DNA of 9,212 bases. It comes from Oscillospiraceae bacterium (GTDB lineage: Bacteria > Bacillota > Clostridia > Saccharofermentanales > Saccharofermentanaceae). How positions within the stretch are numbered: position 1 is the stretch's first letter; every line of letters starts with the position of its first letter. A model generated the notes under the pieces. The model made no database searches and was not told the DNA's origin. It saw nothing but the letters and a program-made list of their open reading frames with translations. The stretch is from assembly GCA_902803695.1 (NCBI GenBank), contig CADCQX010000216.1:1-9212 (forward strand), read 5' to 3'. A program made the translations under genes and the position numbers. Below, in pieces: positions 5,846 through 9,212 of the stretch.

Positions 5846-7056
5846 GGAAAGAAATGAAGAGATTATTGGCAATTTTATTATGTCTTGTATTGGGGCTTAA
5901 TCTTGTAGCCTGCAGTAAGTCTGAGGCGGCCGAGCAGAAACCTGCGGATTTCGGTTCGTACGGTGCTGACTTTGCCAGACAGCTTGCGAAGAAATATCCG
6001 TACCGCAAGGCTTACTCCGGAACAGAATCCGAAGCCGGTGAGATGATCAAGAAGGAATTTGAGAGCCTCGGATACAAGGTTGAGACTCAGAATTTCACCA
6101 GTATCTACGGCAGCAATTCCGCTAATTACATCATCCATATCGAAGGAAGCGGATTTGTTGAGCCTGACGGTAAGGGCGGTGTTAATGAGATCAAGAAGAA
6201 GGTCGTTATTGGCGCTCATTACGATTCCGCGTTTTCAGCCGATGAGGTTCCTGAAGGATACACTTATGACGGTATTTCCGACAATGCTTCAGGTGTAGGT
6301 TGTCTTGTTACTATCGCCAAAGAGATCAAGAATTACGGTGATCTCGGATTTGATATAGATATCGTTGCGTTTGGTGCAGGCGGTGATGAGTTCAGAGGCG
6401 CATCCCAGTACTTCGATAAGCTCTCTTCCGAAGAGCAAAAGCAGATCGAGGTTATGTTCTGCATAGACAGCATTTATGCGGGTGATAAGGTATATGCCAG
6501 CTCCGGTCTCAATTCTCTGTCGACCGATGGCAAGTATCATTACAAGATGAGACGTAAGCTCTATCAGGCTTATGACGTAGCATATAACGACATGCTCTCC
6601 AGCAAGAACGGATTCAATCTCTACTACAATGAATCCAATATCAAGATGGACCTCAACGGTGACGGATACGAAGATACATACAGGGAAGTATCTCTTAACG
6701 AGTCAGATTACAGTGTTTTCGATTCGCACGATGTTCCTGTAGTATTCTTTGATTCAGGAGATTATTTCTTTGATTCGATCGACAAGGTCAAGGAGACCAA
6801 AAACCTCAATCTTCAGGAGTTTGACGGTAAGATCGCAGGCACTTTGCTGGATTCTTCCGAAGTTCTTGATGAGGTTCAAAATGTCGACGACAAGGACATC
6901 CTGGAGATCAGGATCAATAATGTTTCCTACTGTATCATGGGTACCTTGAAGAAGGGTTCCGATTTCGGAATGACACATGCCGAATACGAAGAATCTCTTA
7001 AGAAGATCGAGACTACTGAAGAGTCAGCGACTTCATCTTCTGTTGCTCAGAAATAA
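5842..7056 (+). CDS. M28-family peptidase-like lipoprotein with degenerate active site
   Basis: This 404-residue protein is predicted to be exported and lipid-anchored: a basic N-terminus, a hydrophobic stretch, and the lipobox LVAC ending at Cys24. The mature part resembles M28 (aminopeptidase-like) co-catalytic zinc peptidases. Kept residues are His126 and Asp128 in GAHYDS, Asp147 in GISDNASGV (bridging ligand) and Asp209 in CIDS. Altered residues are the usual Glu-Glu pair after FGA (general base and ligand), here Gly180-Gly181 in FGAGGDEFRG; SDH, here SDY (288-290); and the final His of the HTxxD motif, apparently Gly333 in AGTLLDSS. Asp182-Glu183 could partly compensate, so loss of activity is likely but not certain. 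A calcium-loop-like DLNGDGYED lies at 270-278, and the C-terminal tail is Glu/Ser/Thr-rich. ATG at 5842 overlaps the upstream stop; ATG at 5854, with AGG 6 bases upstream, is an alternative start. Its 3' end overlaps the convergent gene by 10 bases. Confidence 0.85.
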   Translation: MRKEMKRLLAILLCLVLGLNLVACSKSEAAEQKPADFGSYGADFARQLAKKYPYRKAYSGTESEAGEMIKKEFESLGYKVETQNFTSIYGSNSANYIIHIEGSGFVEPDGKGGVNEIKKKVVIGAHYDSAFSADEVPEGYTYDGISDNASGVGCLVTIAKEIKNYGDLGFDIDIVAFGAGGDEFRGASQYFDKLSSEEQKQIEVMFCIDSIYAGDKVYASSGLNSLSTDGKYHYKMRRKLYQAYDVAYNDMLSSKNGFNLYYNESNIKMDLNGDGYEDTYREVSLNESDYSVFDSHDVPVVFFDSGDYFFDSIDKVKETKNLNLQEFDGKIAGTLLDSSEVLDEVQNVDDKDILEIRINNVSYCIMGTLKKGSDFGMTHAEYEESLKKIETTEESATSSSVAQK

Positions 7057-7469
7057 TAAGCCAGAGTGATAACATCTCCGTTTTCCCATTTGAAGTTCAA
7101 TGCCTGAACCTCGCCCGGGTGCAGTGTAGATACCTTGTGCGGATCATTGCAACCGCCCTTGATAAGAGGCTCCGGATCTTTTACCTCATAATCCTTATCG
7201 AAAAAGCTTATCAGCTCACGGCCGTTGAGACCGATATGTGCATTTTTGCAGTCATCCGGAATAAAAAGATCTAATCTGAACCTAGAAGGGTTTTCGAGCT
7301 CGAACACAAAATTGATGACCTTACGGTCAGATTCATCCTTAACGATCTCTTCTCTTAGATGACAGGTCTGGCCCTCATGCTCAAACTCGTATATCGCATC
7401 CTCATATTCGAAAACAGCCAGTCCGCTGTTCACATCTCCGGAAATAAAAGCATTTGTTATAGTCTTCAT
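7047..7469 (-). CDS. Unassigned 140-aa beta-rich protein downstream of mnmA
   Basis: I do not recognise this protein as a whole. It is soluble, acidic, with no signal peptide or membrane span. The pattern of alternating hydrophobic strands suggests a beta-sandwich: FRLDLFIPDDCKNAHIGLNG (64-83) followed near the C-terminus by FKWENGDVITLAYYF (126-140). This arrangement recalls the small C-terminal beta-sandwich of GH127 (DUF1680) beta-L-arabinofuranosidases, where strands read like LRIPSW...VNG...WxxGDxIxL. The resemblance is weak, and no catalytic domain is attached. The start ATG at 7469 has GAGG 8 bases upstream, formed by the last codons of mnmA, with 3 bases between mnmA stop and this start, so the two are very likely co-transcribed and translationally coupled. 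The stop lies inside the 3' end of the M28-like gene on the opposite strand. No terminator is visible after it. Confidence 0.8.
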   Translation of the reverse strand: MKTITNAFISGDVNSGLAVFEYEDAIYEFEHEGQTCHLREEIVKDESDRKVINFVFELENPSRFRLDLFIPDDCKNAHIGLNGRELISFFDKDYEVKDPEPLIKGGCNDPHKVSTLHPGEVQALNFKWENGDVITLAYYF

Positions 7470-7472
7470 TGG

Positions 7473-8549
7473 TCATACCTCGTTTTCGATCAATATTGTT
7501 CCACCGCCCAGGACTTCGTCACCGTCATATAAGACGCATGCCTGGCCCGGAGTAATTGCTCTCTGCGGCTCATCGAAAATGACCTTAACGTTGCCGTTTT
7601 CGAGAACCTTAGCAGTGCATGGCTGTTCTTTTTGTCTGTATCTTATCTTGGCTTTGCAAGGGATCTCCTTATCAGGGATGATACCGCTGGTCCAGTTAAA
7701 ATCACCTGCAACAAGTTCACTTGAATAGAGATCTTTTTCACGGCCAAGATACACATTATTTGTTTTAGGATCAACGCGCAATACATAAAGCGGCTCTTCA
7801 GAAGCAAGTCCCAAGCCTTTGCGCTGGCCTCTCGTGTACCAGATTATACCTTTATGTTTTCCGAGTGCGGTTCCGTCCGTAAAAACAAAATCTCCCTCAG
7901 GATATTCTTTTCCGGTAAACTCTTTTATGACGTCGGCATATTTGCCTGTCGGAACAAAACATATATCCTGGCTGTCAGGCTTATGTGAATTAATAAATCC
8001 GTTTTCTTCAGCTATCTCACGGGTCTTGGCCTTTGTCAGATCTCCGACAGGGAAGAGTACGTGAGATAGTTGGTTCTGAGTCAGAGAATAAAGCACATAG
8101 CTTTGATCATTGGTCTCATCCGGTGCTTTTAAAAGAGCAAATCTTCCGTCTTTTTCGACTATCCTTGCATAGTGGCCGGTAACGATGTGATCGCATCCCA
8201 GGATTTCTGCTCTCTCAAAGAGCTTATCGAATTTCATAAACCTGTTGCAGTCGATACAAGGATTAGGCGTAAGGCCGTTTTCATAAGCGTAGATGAATTT
8301 ATCTATTATCTTTTCCTTAAAACCTTCTTTGAAATTAAAGACATAAAACTGCATTCCGAGTTTGAAGGCCACATTTCTTGCATCCTCTACATCATCCAAT
8401 GTACAGCAAGTGTGAGAGTTTTCCTTGATAACGCCCGGGTCATCATGCAGTTTCATGGTGCAGCCTATACACTCATATCCCGCTTGTTGCGTAAGATATG
8501 CAGCTACACTTGAATCAACTCCGCCACTCATGGCGATCAATGCCTTCAT
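7473..8549 (-). CDS. mnmA: tRNA-specific 2-thiouridylase MnmA
   Basis: MnmA (TrmU) converts U34 of tRNA-Glu, tRNA-Gln and tRNA-Lys to 2-thiouridine, adenylating the base with ATP and receiving sulfur from a cysteine desulfurase relay. The 358 residues match the normal length. The N-terminal PP-loop ATP motif SGGVDSS is at residues 8-14. The catalytic cysteines are Cys98 in NPCIDCN and Cys197 in SQDICFVP. GHYAR (125-129), KDQSYVL-like NDQSYVLYSL (147-156), the Cys-Cys pair at 48-49 and the C-terminal beta-barrel with RYRQ and AITPGQACVLYDGDEVLGGG are all typical. ATG at 8549 has AGGAG about 9 bases upstream, and a good promoter precedes it. No cysteine desulfurase gene is next to it here. It is the first gene of a two-gene unit with the 140-residue protein. 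Confidence 0.98.
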   Translation of the reverse strand: MKALIAMSGGVDSSVAAYLTQQAGYECIGCTMKLHDDPGVIKENSHTCCTLDDVEDARNVAFKLGMQFYVFNFKEGFKEKIIDKFIYAYENGLTPNPCIDCNRFMKFDKLFERAEILGCDHIVTGHYARIVEKDGRFALLKAPDETNDQSYVLYSLTQNQLSHVLFPVGDLTKAKTREIAEENGFINSHKPDSQDICFVPTGKYADVIKEFTGKEYPEGDFVFTDGTALGKHKGIIWYTRGQRKGLGLASEEPLYVLRVDPKTNNVYLGREKDLYSSELVAGDFNWTSGIIPDKEIPCKAKIRYRQKEQPCTAKVLENGNVKVIFDEPQRAITPGQACVLYDGDEVLGGGTILIENEV

Positions 8550-8577
8550 CTGAAAATGCTCCTTTTTATTTTCAAAG

Positions 8578-8606
8578 ATAATATACCAACTCTATTAATA
8601 TAACAA
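8578..8606 (-). promoter_or_regulatory. Sigma-A-type promoter for mnmA
   Basis: On the minus strand the -35 element TTGTTA (8606-8601) and the -10 element TATTAT (8583-8578) are 17 bases apart. TGGTATATT, overlapping the -10, adds an extended -10 possibility shifted by 2 bases. Initiation near 8571 would give a leader of about 20 bases holding AAGGAG and then the ATG at 8549. No regulatory RNA structure fits in so short a leader. Confidence 0.7.
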
Positions 8607-8628
8607 ATCCCGACATCTTTTACGTAAC

Positions 8629-8658
8629 AAAAAGATCCTCCCGTTTGGGAGGATCTTT
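8629..8658 (-). terminator. Rho-independent terminator of ilvE
   Basis: A perfect 12-bp stem (AAAGATCCTCCC at 8631-8642 with GGGAGGATCTTT at 8647-8658) encloses a 4-base loop. Read on the minus strand it ends in TCTTTTTGTT. It lies 22 bases beyond the aminotransferase stop and separates that gene from the mnmA promoter. Confidence 0.93.
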
Positions 8659-8680
8659 GAGTAATTCAATGATTATATGA

Positions 8681-9212
8681 TCAAACCTTTGTGATCCAGT
8701 TGAACTTATCTTCAACCTTACCGCTCTGGATACCTGTGATGGTGTCATAGAACTTCTGTGTGATAGGTCCGATCTCGCCGTTGTTGATGTGGATGACTGT
8801 ATCCTCATACTTGAGTTCGCCGACAGGTGATACAACTGCTGCAGTACCGCAACCGAAGCACTCCTGCATACGTCCGGACTTACCTGCCTCGATAACCTCA
8901 TCGATGGAGATCTTACGCTCTTCAACCTCAAGACCCATATCCTTAGCAATCTCGATGCAGCTTCTTCTTGTGATACCAGGAAGGATGGAACCTGCTGCGA
9001 GGGAAGGAGTAACGAGCTTGTTGTCGATGATGAACATGATGTTCATAGCGCCAACTTCTTCGATGTACTTCTGCTCAACACCGTCGAGCCAGAGAACCTG
9101 CTCATAACCTGAATCATGAGCGATCGTCTGAGCGATCAAGGAACAACCGTAGTTACCTGCGCACTTTGTGAAACCTGTACCGCCACGTACTGCACGTACA
9201 TACTTATCCTCA
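8681..9212 (-). CDS. ilvE: Branched-chain amino acid aminotransferase, N-terminus cut by window edge
   Basis: This fold-type IV PLP enzyme carries out the last step of leucine, isoleucine and valine synthesis (and the first step of their breakdown), exchanging the amino group with 2-oxoglutarate/glutamate. The frame stays open to base 9212; 176 full codons are visible, roughly the C-terminal half. Visible motifs in visible-residue numbering: [18 protein letters not shown] with the PLP lysine at 16, QVLWLDG (38-44), the EVGAMN motif (52-57), LVTP (66-69), SILPGITR (75-82), GTAAV (122-126) and [12 protein letters not shown] (145-156). This is the longer (eukaryote/Gram-positive-like, BCAT2-type) subfamily rather than the E. 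coli IlvE type. An unusual Cys-x-x-Cys (118-121) sits just before GTAAV. A TTG at 9139 is not the start, since conserved residues precede it. It ends 22 bases before a strong terminator. Confidence 0.96.
   Translation of the reverse strand, partial: EDKYVRAVRGGTGFTKCAGNYGCSLIAQTIAHDSGYEQVLWLDGVEQKYIEEVGAMNIMFIIDNKLVTPSLAAGSILPGITRRSCIEIAKDMGLEVEERKISIDEVIEAGKSGRMQECFGCGTAAVVSPVGELKYEDTVIHINNGEIGPITQKFYDTITGIQSGKVEDKFNWITKV

Noticed and set aside
5842..7056. Pseudogene call for the M28-like gene
   Set aside because: The frame is intact over 404 codons with signal peptide and lipobox, and codon use is like its neighbours. Residue loss at the active site is not by itself gene decay.
8681..9139. 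Aminotransferase start at TTG 9139
   Set aside because: The frame continues upstream to the window edge with conserved residues, including the PLP lysine motif, so this is an internal codon.

Overview
The window looks like ordinary chromosomal DNA from an anaerobic Firmicute, most likely class Clostridia. The evidence is strong AGGAG/AGGTGAT ribosome-binding sites, extended -10 promoters, short intergenic gaps, and clostridial-looking KtrB, MnmA and BcaT proteins. I cannot name a genus. There are no rRNA or tRNA genes, CRISPR arrays, insertion sequences or phage genes.

Layout: (1) 1-1272, plus strand, the C-terminal ~94% of a KtrB-type potassium channel subunit, cut by the left edge. (2) 1273-1617, a 345-base gap holding three tandem 11-bp repeats, a promoter, a probable 39-residue single-span membrane protein with a good ribosome-binding site, one GC-rich hairpin and one terminator. 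(3) 4740 down to 1618, minus strand, a gltX-glnS operon (glutamyl- and glutaminyl-tRNA synthetases) with only 3 bases between the genes. (4) 4741-4822, a compact divergent promoter region in which two extended -10 elements form an inverted repeat. (5) 4823-7056, plus strand, a translationally coupled pair: a 3-dehydroquinate-synthase-fold protein that has lost all three zinc ligands, and a lipoprotein of the M28 peptidase family that has lost several metal/catalytic residues. (6) 8549 down to 7047, minus strand, mnmA (tRNA 2-thiouridylase) followed 3 bases later by a 140-residue unassigned protein whose 3' end overlaps that of the M28-like gene. (7) 9212 down to 8681, minus strand, the C-terminal half of a branched-chain amino acid aminotransferase, ending in a strong terminator.

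How the genes fit together: gltX, glnS and mnmA all act on overlapping tRNAs (tRNA-Glu and tRNA-Gln), so the minus strand is dominated by translation functions. The plus-strand pair is the most interesting part. Two homologues of metalloenzymes, one predicted cytosolic and one predicted surface-anchored, are co-translated through an ATGA overlap and both have eroded metal sites. This suggests a two-gene module with a non-canonical function. The first gene also appears to be transcribed as a leaderless or nearly leaderless mRNA. All statements rest on reading the sequence and on remembered family motifs; no database search was possible.
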